Source: Rostrohypoxylon terebratum (lineage: Eukaryota; Ascomycota; Sordariomycetes; Xylariales; Hypoxylaceae). Taken from it: 64,000 nt of DNA. The notes under the pieces were generated by a model. The model worked only from the letters and a program-made list of their open reading frames with translations. It did no database searches and had not been told where the DNA came from. How positions within the stretch are numbered: position 1 is the first letter of the stretch; the number at the start of each line of letters is the position of its first letter. Of the stretch, positions 11,854-24,530 are shown piece by piece. Location of the stretch: the NCBI GenBank assembly GCA_022497145.1, contig MU385879.1, positions 275,811-339,810 on the forward strand, read 5' to 3'. A program made the position numbers and the translations under genes.

Positions 11854-13439
11854 CTAAGGAGTCTTAGGTCGCTTCCAGAAATATTGCTAACCGCAAGTTA
11901 GTATCCTGAGCCTTCCCGAGGGTTAGGTGAAACTATTACCTTGTGCTGTTTCCTGCAAGCTCTCAAGCTCGGCTTTCGCAAGTCGTCCGTCACGGCAATG
12001 CGACGTGACTCATCGTCATCATGCTCAGGGATGTAGTAGTACTGGCTCTCCAGAAGCTTGCCAGCCGCATCCTTTCCTTGGCGAGTAATGATGCCAATGC
12101 ACGCAGTTTCCCCGATGATTTGACTCAAAGCGGGCTTGGTCAAATCCTTCTTCTCATCGGCGGGTAGGTTGTTCATGATAGCGCTTAAGGGGGTGGATGC
12201 CAGTCTGGAAAACGCCAACTGGTTGATCACGTGGTTTCGGACAGCAGCTACATCAACGTTCTTATTGATGATAATTTCAGGCTCTACCGATGCTTGAGCC
12301 GTGGTACCACCAGATGGACCGCTGCGAGACTCTTTAGGCGACTTCTTAGGAGACCTTGCTGTAACGGCGGCTAGACGGTTGGAGAGGTTGGCTCCGAAGG
12401 GACCGAACGAATGGACAATAGGATCATTTTCCTCGTCAATATCATCATCGTCGGGATCACTAAGATCGCTAGAAAAGCTGTTCGTGACTTCGGTCTGGGC
12501 AAATGATACGTCCACATCAGCAGCAGTTGCAGGAAGCTCCTGCTCGTCTCCACTCGCATCCTCGTAGATCTGAACAGGCTCATTCACATCGTCATCTAGA
12601 AGCAGGTTGAGACTGCTCGATGAATGGTGCACTGCTGGGCTCGGAGATACGGGAGATCGAATACGGGGTTCTCGTCGGAGCGGACTCGACTCCAAGAAGT
12701 CTGACATGGAGCTGTTACGACGAGGTCTACTATGTGGTGATTCATCCCACGTTGATTCGGCTGCAACAGAGTCTTGGCGTTCCCTCTTAGGCCAACGAAT
12801 CATGACTCTGGCATCCTGCACATCTATCATCATCTCGGTTTCGGTTTCCGACGTGAACGTATCACCCTTAGCCAACTCCCATGTTCGCCCCTGACAATGC
12901 AACTTCAATCCATTCCAACCATTGCAGATAATCTCCACCTTATTGTGTTCAAAGGGATCCGATGCTGGGATATATCGTGCCTTCACGTGGACTCGGGAGA
13001 TGAGGTGGTTGGTAGAAAGGACATGGTGAGATGAGCTGCTCGAACGACCCATCAATAGCATCTCACCATTCTCATTGAGCTGGACGAATGGTACGGCGGA
13101 TAGGGGAGCTCGTTCCGATCTGGATGATTGAGGGCGTTGAAGTACAGGCCTAGATGATTGAACGCGTGGCGGAGAGGACGACAAGATACCAGTACTTGAT
13201 GTCGGGATGGGGGTAGGATACTTGAGGAAAGCACTCGAGGCGATGGATCTATCTCGAGCTTGCTTCTTGAAGGGTCGTGGGAAACCAGGTGATGATGAAA
13301 GGGGTTCAAATGGTGGCAGTAAAGCTGGTGCAGGTCTCTTCTTACCTGCCATGCTGGAGATGGAAGAGGCAGATGCAGGGGGGAGCGTAGGCTCCTCTGC
13401 ATTGGCCTTATCCATCTTCTTGATGGGCGAAGAGTTCAT
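11854..13439 (-). CDS. FHA-domain nuclear protein, Tos4-like
   Basis: Two exons, 13439-11940 and 11886-11854, give 510 residues. The intron (53 nt) has a GTAATA donor and a perfect TACTAAC branch point. The short last exon adds QYFWKRPKTP, which replaces a poor read-through tail. Residues about 125-215 form an FHA domain (the GRS turn in MLLMGRSSSS, the SRVHVKA strand, then NGWNGLKL), a phosphothreonine-binding fold. The N-terminus is Ser/Pro-rich with many SP sites, and the middle is acidic (residues about 285-340). A C-terminal helical, winged-helix-like region follows (VRNHVINQLAFSRLASTPLS). This architecture resembles yeast Tos4/Plm2, chromatin-associated FHA proteins of the G1/S programme. 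The family assignment comes from domain order; the DNA-replication role is inferred. Confidence 0.88.
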
Positions 13440-15254
13440 AGATGGTAAAGAGGCATATCAAAGGAAAAGAAACAAGCAGAGTAACATAAATTGTTAGAGA
13501 GAGTGACGTTATTGTTGAAATGTTGAAAAGAGGGTTTGAGGAGAAAGGGTTAAAGGGAATTGAGAAGATTGGTTGTACCACAGTATGCCCTGTCAAGAAA
13601 GGTGTGGATTCTATGCGCGTCTTAGTCGAGACTTGGATTCGCGGTGCGCGTCAGTACACGCTTTTTTTTTAGTTGGTTTTTAATATTCCTCTCCACTTAT
13701 AGGTACAGTGCAGTTGAACTCCGTGTCCGAGCTGTACTTTGTGTACTTTGTACCTAGCCCAGGTCTTACCCAGCCTGCATAGTATGCAGACTGGCACCAG
13801 GTAATTGGCCCCTTGCGGCGTTTGTGAATTGGAGAGAACAAATTTTGTGAAAGGAAAAATCAATTGGAAGAATACTATCGGCGAATTTTGTGTCTTTTTT
13901 TGTAATTGAAGGCCTGAAAGTTGGCCAAGTTTTGGGTCTGGCAGAAGAAGACCTTATGGGGAAGAGTGTAAGGAAAAGAGACCGGTGGTATTGGTCCTAG
14001 CGTTTTTCAATTGTTCTTCAAGAATTTTAGTATGTGGGTTCCACTCTTTTCACTTTGATTGTCTGGGCAAGAGATGCCGACGCGCTTTCGTCCTTTCTCC
14101 TCATCCCATATTACCTAAACCGCCAGTCACAGTTGCTTCATCTAGTTAACTGCACCTGCTACTGCGCGTTTTAACCGTTATTCGGGTTAACTTAGATGAC
14201 CAACCTCCGGTATGACTGCCTCTTTCAAGGTCATTTTCCTGTGTGTGCCTACAGAGTTTTAGCGACCCACCTCCTAAGGATCATAGCCTGCCGCTCCTAC
14301 CTGTCAAAGATGTATTACAGATATCCACGGATGCTCAGAGTTATACTTAATACAATGAAGATTTCGGGACATAATATGTTAGTAATATGTATCCATACTA
14401 TAATGTATGCATAGTACCTACTTGTGCATGTACGACATATATATGTGGGACATGAAATATCCTCGGTAGTAAATGATGTAGTGTACGAAGTATTTAGTCT
14501 TTACTTTACTTTCCAACCTCAATCATCATCCATACCTAGATGCCATATTTTTATAAGGCATCGAATCAACTTCACAGTCTCTTGAACCCATAACTCATTC
14601 ATATTTATAAATTACTAAGAAGGGCTTCAATTTACTTCATTGCAATTCAACGGCATTTTCATCAGAAGACCACGTCGGGATAATATATCGTTATATATGA
14701 TTGGTCTGGTGCGTAGGTGCAGGTGTTATGTAGGTACGATGCCGCCTAAGTATCATCGACAAACATTCAAAATCCAACATACCCACAATACATTGTTACA
14801 CATCATGAGAATCTAGGAAGCGCCTTGCCGAAATGCAGAATGAAAATTTTCTGCTCTGCTTGCTAACATCAATAGCAGTCAATATCATACGTCAAAACGT
14901 CCCGTCGTGCATCATCCCAACCTCTTTTGCTTCCTTTTGCTTCCAGCCAATGCAAGTCTCCACCGCCTAGCTCATCCGCCCTCATCCGCTGCCGCGGTTA
15001 AAATATATCTCCTCAACCTCTTTAACATATGAAATTATGTAATTCGGCCGACCCAACAAAGGTCCTGCCTCAACTTGGCAGAAAAAGAAAATTGCAAGAA
15101 AAAAAAATTATTTGAGGCGACTTTAGATGAGAAATGCGCCGGGTATCGTCGTATGCGTATGCGAAATATTTGGTGTTGAGTACATATGCGAATCGTTTGA
15201 GAAGTATAGTGAGTTGAGTTTCGAGACGCAACGAAAGGTGATGTCGTTGTTTGA
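13440..15254. other. Intergenic region, no gene seen
   Basis: Promoter side of the FHA gene and 3' side of the RhoGAP-like gene, both on the minus strand. AT-rich from 14300 to 15200, with a T8 run near 13663. The open frames (for example 14196-14414 and 13669-13863) have no start context, codon bias or recognisable motifs. Confidence 0.45.
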
Positions 15255-17359
15255 TTACCACGCTGCCCTGCTTATTCGTCGAACGTCCGCTTGATCTTTC
15301 TTTAGCAGCTCGGTGTATTCTGCCCTCTTTCGAATGAGAAAAGCCAGCGATAACATGTAATCCGTCTCATATTTCCCGGATGGGTTGTGCATGAGCGGCT
15401 TTATAAGGACGCCGGCCAACCGTTCAGCTGTCATGTCGTTCTTTTCCTCCGCCTGAGCGACATCGGCCCAAAGATTGAGCAACAACTTGAATAAAGTGCG
15501 GCTTGGTCCTCGGAGACAACCGAGAGCTTCTTCCCAAAAGTCGATACACTGGTCCAGCCGTGTTGCATGGGAACCTGATAGTGTAGCCTGTCTCGAAAAG
15601 GCAATCCATCGCTTTGCGGCCACTTCTGGAATGAGAGGCTTAGGAAGTTGCGAGAGGAAGAGTAGGATGAGGTCAGCGGCATCGTATACGCCAAAATTGT
15701 TCCAGTTGACATCTTCACCGTATGTCGGTCCACTACTAAAAATCTCCTTCAGCTTCTGTACCCGATAGCTGTCACCCGGCTCAGCAAAAATATCCGGTGC
15801 CTCGACCCCTTCATGCTTCAAAAAGAAGCAACACTTCTGCATACATAGGGGGAAGTCCCTTCGTGATGACCCACCATTGCCCGAGTGGTGGGTTTTGGAG
15901 GTACCCTTAGCGGTCTGCATACTCTTCTGGAGTGACACACCGAAAACCGCATTAGCACTGGGGCCTTCCGGTTCGTTTATCATCAACTCCGTATTCCACA
16001 TAGGCAGTTTCTTGAAAGACACCGACAATCTATGACTGCCCTTTCTCACAAGGCTAGCCTGGATAATCGGGGGCTGCATGTCGGATACCGCGCTTGAACT
16101 AGTTGATCGTGTGTGAGGTCTACCTTCCGACATCGCATTTTTAAAGGGCGCGAATATCTTCCCAAATCCCCTACTACTTTTTGATGTTACGGAAGGTTCC
16201 GATTCCGGGGGTCGTCCCTGGGAGCTTATTTCGGTGACGACGCCGTATGGAACAGTTGGGGAGTCCGGTAAAGCCTCGAACGGAGATACTGCACGTTTCC
16301 TGGCAAGCTCGAGTCTCTTGATATCCTTTGGCGGTGGAGTCGGCGCTCGGCTTGGAACGCCTGAGAAACTGGCCATCAATTCTTCGATAGTCGGTATCTC
16401 CTCATCTTCAGGGTTATCTAGCGGATCGTGGAACGTCCTAAACGCGGGCTCGACGATTATCTCAATCGCGCTGTCGGGTTGGTCGCCCACATAAGCCCCA
16501 AACAGCTCGCTCTCTCCCACAAAAGCACCTTGACCTTCGTTTCGGTTCGTGTTTCGGGTGATTCCCCGAACGCTCTGCTCGGCTTCATGCTCGATCTCTT
16601 TGCTGCTGACGATTCTCTCAGCAAATGCCATCAGGCATGTCATGTAATCATATAGGTTGAATTCGCCCTCTTTCTTCTCGAACTCGCTCGGTAGTCGCAT
16701 CCGGAGTTGGCTCATCTCGACTAGAATTCGCGAAACATCCTCCAATACTTCGGCGCTGTTCTGATGTCTTTGTATCGTATTGCGCTTTTTAGGCTCTATA
16801 TCGGAGGTAACATCTCGAATTGTAGTCCTGTTTATTTTGTTAGCCATTAATTTAATGGCGGGCTACATTGTACGTACGCCCCAACCAGATCTATCGCAAG
16901 ACCTAGGACAGCTTTATGCGCCTCCAGAGAGGTTCTAAACGTTGCAATTTCCTTTCTCCCTGAGTCTAACCATCGCGATCTCTTATCCTGCTTCGGTAGT
17001 TCGCCATCGGACAAGGCAGATATCTTTGAACCCAAGCCGCTTACCACATTCGAACAGTGTTCGATGACAGCGGGAATGCGCTCTGCCAGCTCCGGAGGGA
17101 ATAATCTAGCATCTTCCTTCAAGAGATCCAAAACACTTTGCAGAGAATGCAACTCGCGCGAGACATTATCTATATCAGACCTGGCCTCGCGGACCTCTCG
17201 AACGAATCCAGTAAGAGCGATATCAGCTTTGGCAATATAATTGCCAAGAGTAATGCAGTCAGTCGTGATAGACCTTTCAATCAACCAAGTCAGTGTTTCG
17301 GAAGCTCGGAAGAGGCGCTCTGAAGAATTTTGATGGGAGAACACCCACTGAGAATCCAT
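15255..17359 (-). CDS. RhoGAP-like protein fused to a fungal STAND-type N-terminal domain
   Basis: Two exons, 17359-16878 and 16827-15255, give 684 residues. The 50-nt intron has a GTACGT donor and a GCTAAC branch 11 nt before the acceptor, and the frame closes exactly. Without splicing there would be two overlapping open frames. I start at 17359 because ACCACCATGG is an excellent context; an in-frame ATG at 17428 is possible. Residues about 35-150 (KADIALTGFVREVREARSDI, then SRELHSLQSVLDLLKEDA) match the helical N-terminal domain found on many fungal STAND/NLR and azaphilone-cluster-L-like proteins. Residues about 480-670 have RhoGAP layout, including DAADLILLFLSQLPKPLIP. The arginine finger is absent: the loop normally reading G-I-F-R-x-S-G is D-I-F-A-E-P-G with Ala509. 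It may bind Rho-family GTPases without activating hydrolysis (inference). Confidence 0.82.
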
Positions 17360-20300
17360 GGTGGTGTTGACCCGCGGTCGGCCGCTGTTCCAAGTTTCTA
17401 ACGTCCAGATGCGCAAGGCATCGAACACATATATTACTCGCGATAAAGAGGTGGGAATTGGTACTAATAGCTGTATTAAGCAAGGTCCCTAAGGGTGGGG
17501 GGTGAAGGATGTGGCTTTTTCTCATACAACTCTTCACGGGAGTCGGGTGCCCACCAAGCGGATAGTACCTATAATAATGCGGGAGCCTGTCGTCACTGGC
17601 ACAACTAGGCACACCTAAGCCGACCAGGGGTGCTCACCTACTTTGCGGATGAGCTTTAAGATTGCAACGGGGGTTCCGACGTGGGTTGCGGTCGAGTACA
17701 TATAACAAGATCGAATTTAGAAGCTCGCAAGGAATCTCCAACATGTCAGCAGCATGGTACATTTCCCCCCTCACGAGATGCAGAGGAAGATGGGGTTGAT
17801 CATCTGATAATGACAACTCTCTTTTCTGCTTGTATAACACACACAGATGTATACTTGGGACGGCCAAATTTTTTTTCCATTTTCCTTTTCTGCTTTGTCG
17901 CCTCTCATATTAGCTTTAGCATGGACACCCCAGGTACTGGCAATCTCCCTTCTTGTAACGCGCCCTTGTTGCGCGGCCAACTTCCCCGCTCACACGTGCA
18001 GATTCCATCACGGTCATACATGATCGTAGGAAAATGGCGGAAGAGGCACGGACCCATCTAGATGCAGCTGCTAACGAGCTTGAAGCTTGTACAAGCTCTT
18101 TTTACTCCCGACTTAGTCTTCAGGTGGGTAGTAGCCAATCAACCTGACCGCCGAGATCCACCAGACTATCAAAGCTTAGGGTTGTACTGCAGCCGACATC
18201 TGCAACCTATTTCCAGGTTGTCGACTGGTTTGTCAAGCTCGATCGAGGTACTTAACCCTTGAAGAGGATGGCAGGATGGGCACAATATCCAGCAATTCAA
18301 CGAATGTGGATGCTTGAATTTTTTTTACCCTCAAGGACAAGATAGCTCTATGGCCGGCGCTCGCCTCGTTTGCTAAACCAAACTATTTTTTCCACAATCA
18401 GGACGGGCTTGACGATAGTCAACGTCAGCAGCCTGGTCTAGTTTTGGCCGGAAGCTTTCTTAAAAGGGACGTTTCGAACGCTAGACTATTCCAGCCCATA
18501 CTATTATAGGGGTTACAGTCCTTATTGGTTAGTGATCACAAGACGGATCTGACGCTTATTATCGCAGGGACCTCATTAGTTCAAACCTGCCTACTAGCCG
18601 AGCTGCCGTAGCCTCGTCAAGGTGTGGGCAATGGTCTGATACTGAAGAGAGATTGCTTGAGTGTTATTGTATTAGTGTCCTCAGTGGAATGCGGTACTTG
18701 ATAGCCAAGCATTTCATACCCTTGCCAAGTCAGGTTTTTGACTCCGAAGCTTCCTCGGCATAGAAAAAAGACAATAGCTGAAACTGACGAAACTGACAAT
18801 TAAATTCGATGGTGAACATGTTTGCGAATAGAATTGTCTGGATTAGGAAAGACACAGAAGGATTAGCACAAACATTATCAGCTGTATTATTATAATTCCT
18901 CAGTTCCTAGGTACCTATTCAATATCACCAACCCAAAGTTCCCTAATGGCTCGAGCTTCGAAAGGATCTCGGAAATATTGTTAGGTAAACCGTAAGCACT
19001 TTACTATTTGTAGGTCGCAAAAAAAACCCACTTCACAAGCAAGGGCATCAAATCTTCAGTGCGGCAAGAAACATTCAAGATTCTAAATACGTACTTATAT
19101 AGGTCCAAAGTAGGTAATTACCTAAATAAAGCTGCGTCTAACTCGGCCCGGCATCTCTTCTCCCATCCCCCGGCGGCCTACCCCATATCATACTGCCAGA
19201 TGCAGATACATATATTCTCCTGCAGCTGTCGTCAATGATCCTTCGAGATGATCTGTACATAGTAGTCAGCATTCTGTGACAAGATCGCCTTCGCGCAGTG
19301 GCAGTGTTGCGGCGCGAGAGGCTCGTACTACGTGCGGCGAGATATTCCCTGGTATTTGTGGTAAATTGTCTCTGTTCCTGTCGCTTGGCTTGCCCTTTAC
19401 GGCAGCCCATTAAGCTCCGCATCGCACTATTTACAATGCGAGTAATTCGTAGGAAGCGCTACCTACCAACAAACCTGCAGCTGCTGATCACTGGTAGAAT
19501 TTTTTCCAGTAGGTAGGTAATGTCTTACTATTTTGCGTACCTGACATAGGTAGGTGTTTAGGAAGTTTGTGAGTAGGTAGGTAGGCATTTCAAATACGAA
19601 GTACGATTTTTGGCGAGGATATAACTTGCTCTGAGATGTCAGGAACTCGAAGCCAAGGCTCTCGGGTAATAACTCCTATCCCGAGTTGCCTCGTCCAGCA
19701 CATTTGCATCATCACGCCGCCTGCGGCTTGCCATCCCAATCGTGACAACCTGTCAACGTCGACGTTAATGTGACCGATGGGATTGTCGGATTGACATAGC
19801 AATTTAGCGGGATGTGTGAAGATTGGGACGCTGTTGCATCGTCCGTGCTTCTTACTGGATGATAAACGCTGATCGGCATTGAGCATCAGTGATCGACGAA
19901 ACTCGCCGAGCGCTGGGTCGGTCACCACACCAACGTTTCAACGGTACGCTCGGATCGTCTAGGTGACTGAACACTTTTCCAATATCGTCACTCCAATGGA
20001 CAATATCGCCGTGCGCTTTGCAATGCGCATGTACGCCATCGATGGGATGATCCGTCTGTCCATTTACTCACATTAGTGTCACAAATCGTACTATGTAGAT
20101 TCTATTACCCAGTGGTTTCGTCACGTTTGATTTAGATACTGTCTGTCTTATTTCCAAGTACGTAGATTTTCGGAGTTTTGACATTTGAGGTGTGTTCTCT
20201 CCCCCTCTTTTTACGAGTTTTACGAGCCTTTTTACAGGGGCATTGACATAGCACTTCACTTATAGATCGTACTAGATGGAATTCTCGAAGCATATTACCT

Positions 20301-21264
20301 AGCATTGTATCTTATATTCTGGAGAGATCAGATCCGCATCATCCAAGTTCTGTTTCCCCCAGATCTTACAATGCGTTTCATCGTCGGGGATCGTTTGGTG
20401 CATGACGACAACGAAAGTCCGAGCAAGATACTGCGGCCAACATCAGCCACTGTCGGGCTCAATTTCGGTGACAATCTAATCTAATACAGAGGTCTTCTCC
20501 GGTTATGTGGCTGCAGCCATCACCGTTCAGAGTCAGGGAAACCTGGTTTTTGTCAAGCCACTCATGCTGTGTTATGTGTATAGGACTGAGCGCTCACCGA
20601 GGAACTGTGAAACAACTGTCAAGGAGATGCCCGTATTCATACCCTGTAAGCCTCCATATCTAAAGCAAACGTCGGCAGTTGTTTGAATGATGAAATTGTT
20701 CGATGATGACATCGCATGTGTCACTACTCGGTGCCGGCAGCTGGCATAACATACCATCTGCAAAGTCAGAGAATGAATTCCAAAGCCTCCAGAGAAGGTT
20801 TGTAGAATTACACCAATAATTCATGTTGTTATATCACCATGATAATCAATTACGTACATGACGCCCAGTTGAATATATTTGTAGGATGAGAAATTGAATC
20901 TTAAAACATATGATCCCGTAACTCAATTATCTCAGAGACAGGCATCTTTAGATCATGGAAGGACTAGAAAAAGTAGGAAAACTGAACATTTTCAGTGGTG
21001 ACCGAAAAGGGGATGAAATCTGTCAAAGCCCAATCGTGATTGGTCATGCTAGCGCAGGTGCCAAGTGGTAGGGATGCTCTACCCAATCTTGATCTAGTGT
21101 CAAAGCTTGGGCCAATCCGGAAAACTTTTCCCCACGCTAAGATAAGGAAGATAATCTGATTACAGAAACCCAAAAAATTTATCAATTTGCGACGGACAAT
21201 TGGAGGTGAAGAGTGAAGACGAAGACGGGAACAGCTTCAATCAACAAAATTCATCGTTATCACA
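17360..21264. other. Gene-poor 3.9-kb region
   Basis: The gap between the RhoGAP-like gene (minus) and the L1-domain gene (plus) is unusually long for this window. I found no intact gene. A possible orphan exon lies at 18034-18123 (listed separately). TAGGTAGG-type motifs occur near 19510 and 19572. Several open frames on both strands are non-specific. Part of it must hold the promoters of both flanking genes. Confidence 0.45.
18034..18123 (+). other. Possible orphan first exon or gene relic
   Basis: An ATG opens a 30-codon helical, coding-looking stretch (MAEEARTHLDAAANEL, then SSFYSRLSLQ) that ends exactly at a GTGGGT donor in phase 0. I could not find a convincing second exon downstream. 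It may be the start of a decayed gene or chance. Confidence 0.2.
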
Positions 21265-22496
21265 ATGGCTCCCTCGAAATCAGTCACTCTACGGAGTGAG
21301 ACCGCTGTCTCACTAGTAGACCCCAATCAGGTTCGTATTATCAAAAATCCTCATCGTCGTGATATGACCGCCTAATTCTAATTCTCCCATAGAGTCTCAA
21401 AGCTTCTAAAGCTCTGCTAGCGCATATGAAAAAAGCAGCAAAAGAGAAAGCCGCGAACGCCGAGAAGAAGAACCTCCTAGCAGACCCCGAAGACGAGGAG
21501 GGCACGAAGGAAACGCCCATCTGGCTGACCCTGACGACCAAACGCCACATCGCCGGCTCGCGCAGCCTCAAGCCCAGCAAGATCGTGCTGCCTCACCCGC
21601 TGAACACGGACCCGGAGCTGGGCATCTGCCTGATCACGGCGGAGCCGCAGCGGCACTACAAGAACCTGGTCGCGTCGGCGGACTTCCCGGCGGCGCTGCG
21701 CAAGCGCGTGACGCGGGTGATCGACATCGCGAAGCTGAAGGCGAAGTTCAAGACGTTCGAGGCGCAGCGCAAGCTGTTCGGCGAGCACGACGTGTTCCTG
21801 GGTGACTCGCGCATCATCAACCGCATCCCGGGCGTCCTGGGAAAGACGTTCTACAAGTCGACGGCGAAGCGGCCGGTCCCGGTCGAGATACAGGCGCGCG
21901 TGCCCAAGGTCGACGGGAAGAGGGTTAAGCGGGGCGGGGGCAAGGACGCGGACGTCCCGAATGCCTGCTCGCCCGTCCAGCTCGCGGGCGAGATCGAACG
22001 GGCCGTGGGCGCTGCTTTGGTTAACCTGTCCCCGTCGATCAACACGGCGGTCCGTGTCGGGAACGCGAGTTGGACGGCGGAACAGATTGCGGAGAACGTG
22101 GATGTGGTGGCGAAGACGCTGGTGGAGAAGTTCGTGCCGGGCAAGTGGAAGAACGTGAAGAGTCTTTACTTGAAGGGCCCTGAGACGGTGGCTCTGCCCA
22201 TATGGCTCACGGACGAGTTGTGGTTGGAGGAGAAGGACGTCGTGCCGGACGCAGAGGTGGAGGCTTTGGCGATCGCCGCTGCGGAGAAGCCGAATATTGG
22301 AAAGAAACGGAAGTCGCTTGAGGGACAAGCTGAAGAGGAAGCTGAGCCCGTGGCGAAGAAGGCGAAGAAGACGAAGGGTGCTAAGACTGATAAGGTACCC
22401 GAGAGCAACGATGCGAAGCTCGACAAGGAAATTGCGGAGAGAAAAGAGGCACTGAAGAAGCAGAAGAAGGCCGCGAAGAAGGCTTTGGAGGTTTAA
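21265..22496 (+). CDS. Ribosomal L1-domain ribosome biogenesis factor, Cic1/Utp30 type
   Basis: Two exons, 21265-21330 and 21393-22496, give 389 residues. The intron is 62 nt (GTTCGT donor, CTAAT branch, CATAG acceptor), in phase. The start MAPSKSVTLRSETAVSLV restores the N-terminal helix missing from the downstream open frame. Residues about 55-270 form the ribosomal L1 fold (IWLTLTTKRHI, then LITAEPQRHYKN, then NVKSLYLKGP). The C-terminus, residues about 310-389, is highly basic with several KKAK/KRKS stretches, likely nucleolar targeting and RNA contact. Yeast relatives Cic1 and Utp30 act in pre-60S and pre-40S assembly in the nucleolus. From sequence alone I cannot choose between the two paralogues. 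Exon 2 has markedly GC-rich third positions, unlike its neighbours, consistent with high expression. Confidence 0.88.
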
Positions 22497-22781
22497 GGGG
22501 TTGTGTAGGGAATTCTTGCTAAGTCATCCATCGCATATGTGTATACATGTGGCAACGGGAGTTAGGGGTCTACTAGCATAGGCTTTTTACGAACAAATCA
22601 ACGGCGTACGGCGGGAACAGGCATGAAAAAAGCTTCTTAATCAAGATATTTATTCCATTGCAGAAAAAAAACGTCACATTAACCTATCAACCCATATTGC
22701 TCCTGCGTAATCATAAACCTTTATCCAATACTCCGTAAGTATTTACCAAGGGTATAAAATTGCTAAGTATCTCTCATGCGA

Positions 22782-23756
22782 TCATAGCTCGCCGATTTCC
22801 TCCTCGTCCTTCGATATCTTCTTAAAGGGGCCAAAGAATTCACCAAATGTCTCTTCCAATACTTCGTCCGTTAACCGCATGTGGGCGCCAGGAGTGGTCT
22901 TGAATTTTAGACCTCCCTTTCTGTCAAGGGCCTTCAGGCCGATCCAGTCTTCGGTGTATATCGGGCGTGCCCTCAGTGGCGTGACCTCTGTGCCGTTAAC
23001 CTCATCAAACCAACCAGTCTCCTTGGGGATGACGGTCGTGTCGTCATCGAAGAGGTACATAACGAAGTTCTCGAGACTTGCGATATTCTTCGCGTAGGTC
23101 TCGTTCTTGACTGTTCGCTCGTTGTTGATGTCGGCAAGGAAGTTGGAGTGCTCGAGGTAGTTGTCGAGATCGGCAGGGTCGCGGAAGTACTGCGCGGGCA
23201 CGAGCCGGCTTTGGAGCCATGAGCTCCAAGTGTTACCGTGGAGTAGGGCCATGGCACCCTTGCATAGCCAGTCGGCCGCTGAGCAGGCCTTGTAGTCTAC
23301 GATGCCGTTGTGTTGGCTACCGAACGTTACGAGCGTTCGCACGGGCGGGAAGTTGCATCGTTCAACGTAGCCCCGCAGGAATTGGCCACCCTGACTAAAG
23401 CCCACGGCATCGATGGCGGGCGCGGTCGATAGTATGGGATGTGATGCTAGGTCGTCGCATACCTTGGCGAGCTGCTCCGTCACGTTGCCGTAGAAGGTTG
23501 CGGTTCGATCATTCGATGGGCTCTCGTCTAGGCGCACGTAGTAGACTAACGTGCCTGGGTTGATCTTCTCGACTAACGCGCCGACAGACTGTAGTCCCTC
23601 GGCAGAGAAGGTGTCGCCGAGACCATGCCATATCACGACTGGAAGAGGCGTGTCGTTCTCATCGTCGGCGGTAGACTTGAAGAAGGTGGGGCTGGCTAGG
23701 GCGTGGAGAGCGGACGCCAGAGACAACAACACAGGTAGTTTTCGTAGGATAGCCAT
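22782..23756 (-). CDS. Palmitoyl-protein thioesterase 1, lysosomal/vacuolar type
   Basis: PPT1 removes palmitate from cysteine residues of proteins delivered to the vacuole or lysosome. Single exon, 324 residues from MAILRKLPVLLSLASALHAL, a clear signal peptide. I reject the longer frame starting 13 codons upstream because CAAGATGGCT is the better start and begins the signal sequence. The oxyanion strand reads PLPVVIWHGLGDTF. The catalytic triad is Ser121 in VGFSQGGQFLRGY, Asp at 238-239 in YLFDDDTTVIP and His292 in TPGAHMRL, positions close to human PPT1 (115, 233, 289). The length is normal for the family. N-glycosylation sequons are present (for example NVT and NET). No lesion is seen. Confidence 0.95.
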   Translation of the reverse strand: MAILRKLPVLLSLASALHALASPTFFKSTADDENDTPLPVVIWHGLGDTFSAEGLQSVGALVEKINPGTLVYYVRLDESPSNDRTATFYGNVTEQLAKVCDDLASHPILSTAPAIDAVGFSQGGQFLRGYVERCNFPPVRTLVTFGSQHNGIVDYKACSAADWLCKGAMALLHGNTWSSWLQSRLVPAQYFRDPADLDNYLEHSNFLADINNERTVKNETYAKNIASLENFVMYLFDDDTTVIPKETGWFDEVNGTEVTPLRARPIYTEDWIGLKALDRKGGLKFKTTPGAHMRLTDEVLEETFGEFFGPFKKISKDEEEIGEL

Positions 23757-24530
23757 CTTGTTAGAAGATCGCGCAAAACTCGTAACAATAAGCAAGAAAG
23801 GTTAAAATGGCATATTATGAGCTTTAGGAGGTTTAGGTGTGATGGAATCTAGGGATGAAGGATTTAATAATGAAACTTTGGAAGGTAGAGACGAAGGGGG
23901 AGCTGAGGTGGCTGTGTCGGATATGCGATCAGGAGCCCTGGTTGGTTTTGGTTGGTTTTTGGCTGGTTTTGGCTGGTTTGGTTGATGGTTGACCTCGGGA
24001 CCTTATAAAGGTTACAGTGCATTGACTGCTGCCATGGTTGCTGGATGGCTGCTAATGTTAAACTTTCGAGGCTGTGAAAGCTTGTTTCATTGGCCGAAGC
24101 TTGCTAAGCCGCCACGCGGCCTACCAATAATAAGTACCTGTAATAGTAGTAATTAGTAGCCATAGCCAAAAACAGAACACCATACAATTCGAGATTGATA
24201 CGATATCCGTTGGTCGACGATGGCTTCAAATCGATTCTTTTCTATCATGCATAATCGTCTTCTGTCAGTTCTAGAGAAATTAGCTTGCCAATATGTCTTC
24301 CCAAGAAATTTCTGGTGTTTCTTCTCCCCTCTCCCTTCTTCTCTTCTTCATGCAGATGCATTACACTTCACAGCATCAGACAGTTCTCAAGCACTCAATT
24401 CTGCACACCCGCTAGCAAGCATTTTCCCACCTTGATGTGATTCATTTTGCGGTTGGTCTTCTTTTGGTATTAGTCTTTCTTTTTTTCTATTTTTTGCACA
24501 ATCTTGTCTTCTTGTGTTTCTTTACCAATC
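23757..24530. other. Divergent promoter region with GGTTTT-type repeats
   Basis: Separates PPT1 (minus) and the CTK2-like cyclin (plus). At about 23938-23990 there are several degenerate copies of TTGGTTTT/TGGCTGG, a simple-sequence tract about 200 bases upstream of the PPT1 start. From 24320 to 24525 the strand is strongly pyrimidine-rich, as expected just upstream of a fungal start codon. No gene seen. Confidence 0.5.

Noticed and set aside
19590..19928. 112-codon minus-strand frame
   Set aside because: Composition is vaguely protein-like, but I found no motif, no splice partner and no supported start.
21477..22328. 283-codon minus-strand open frame
   Set aside because: Antisense shadow of the GC-rich L1-domain gene: full of Arg, Leu, His and Val with no motif, caused by third-position GC bias.
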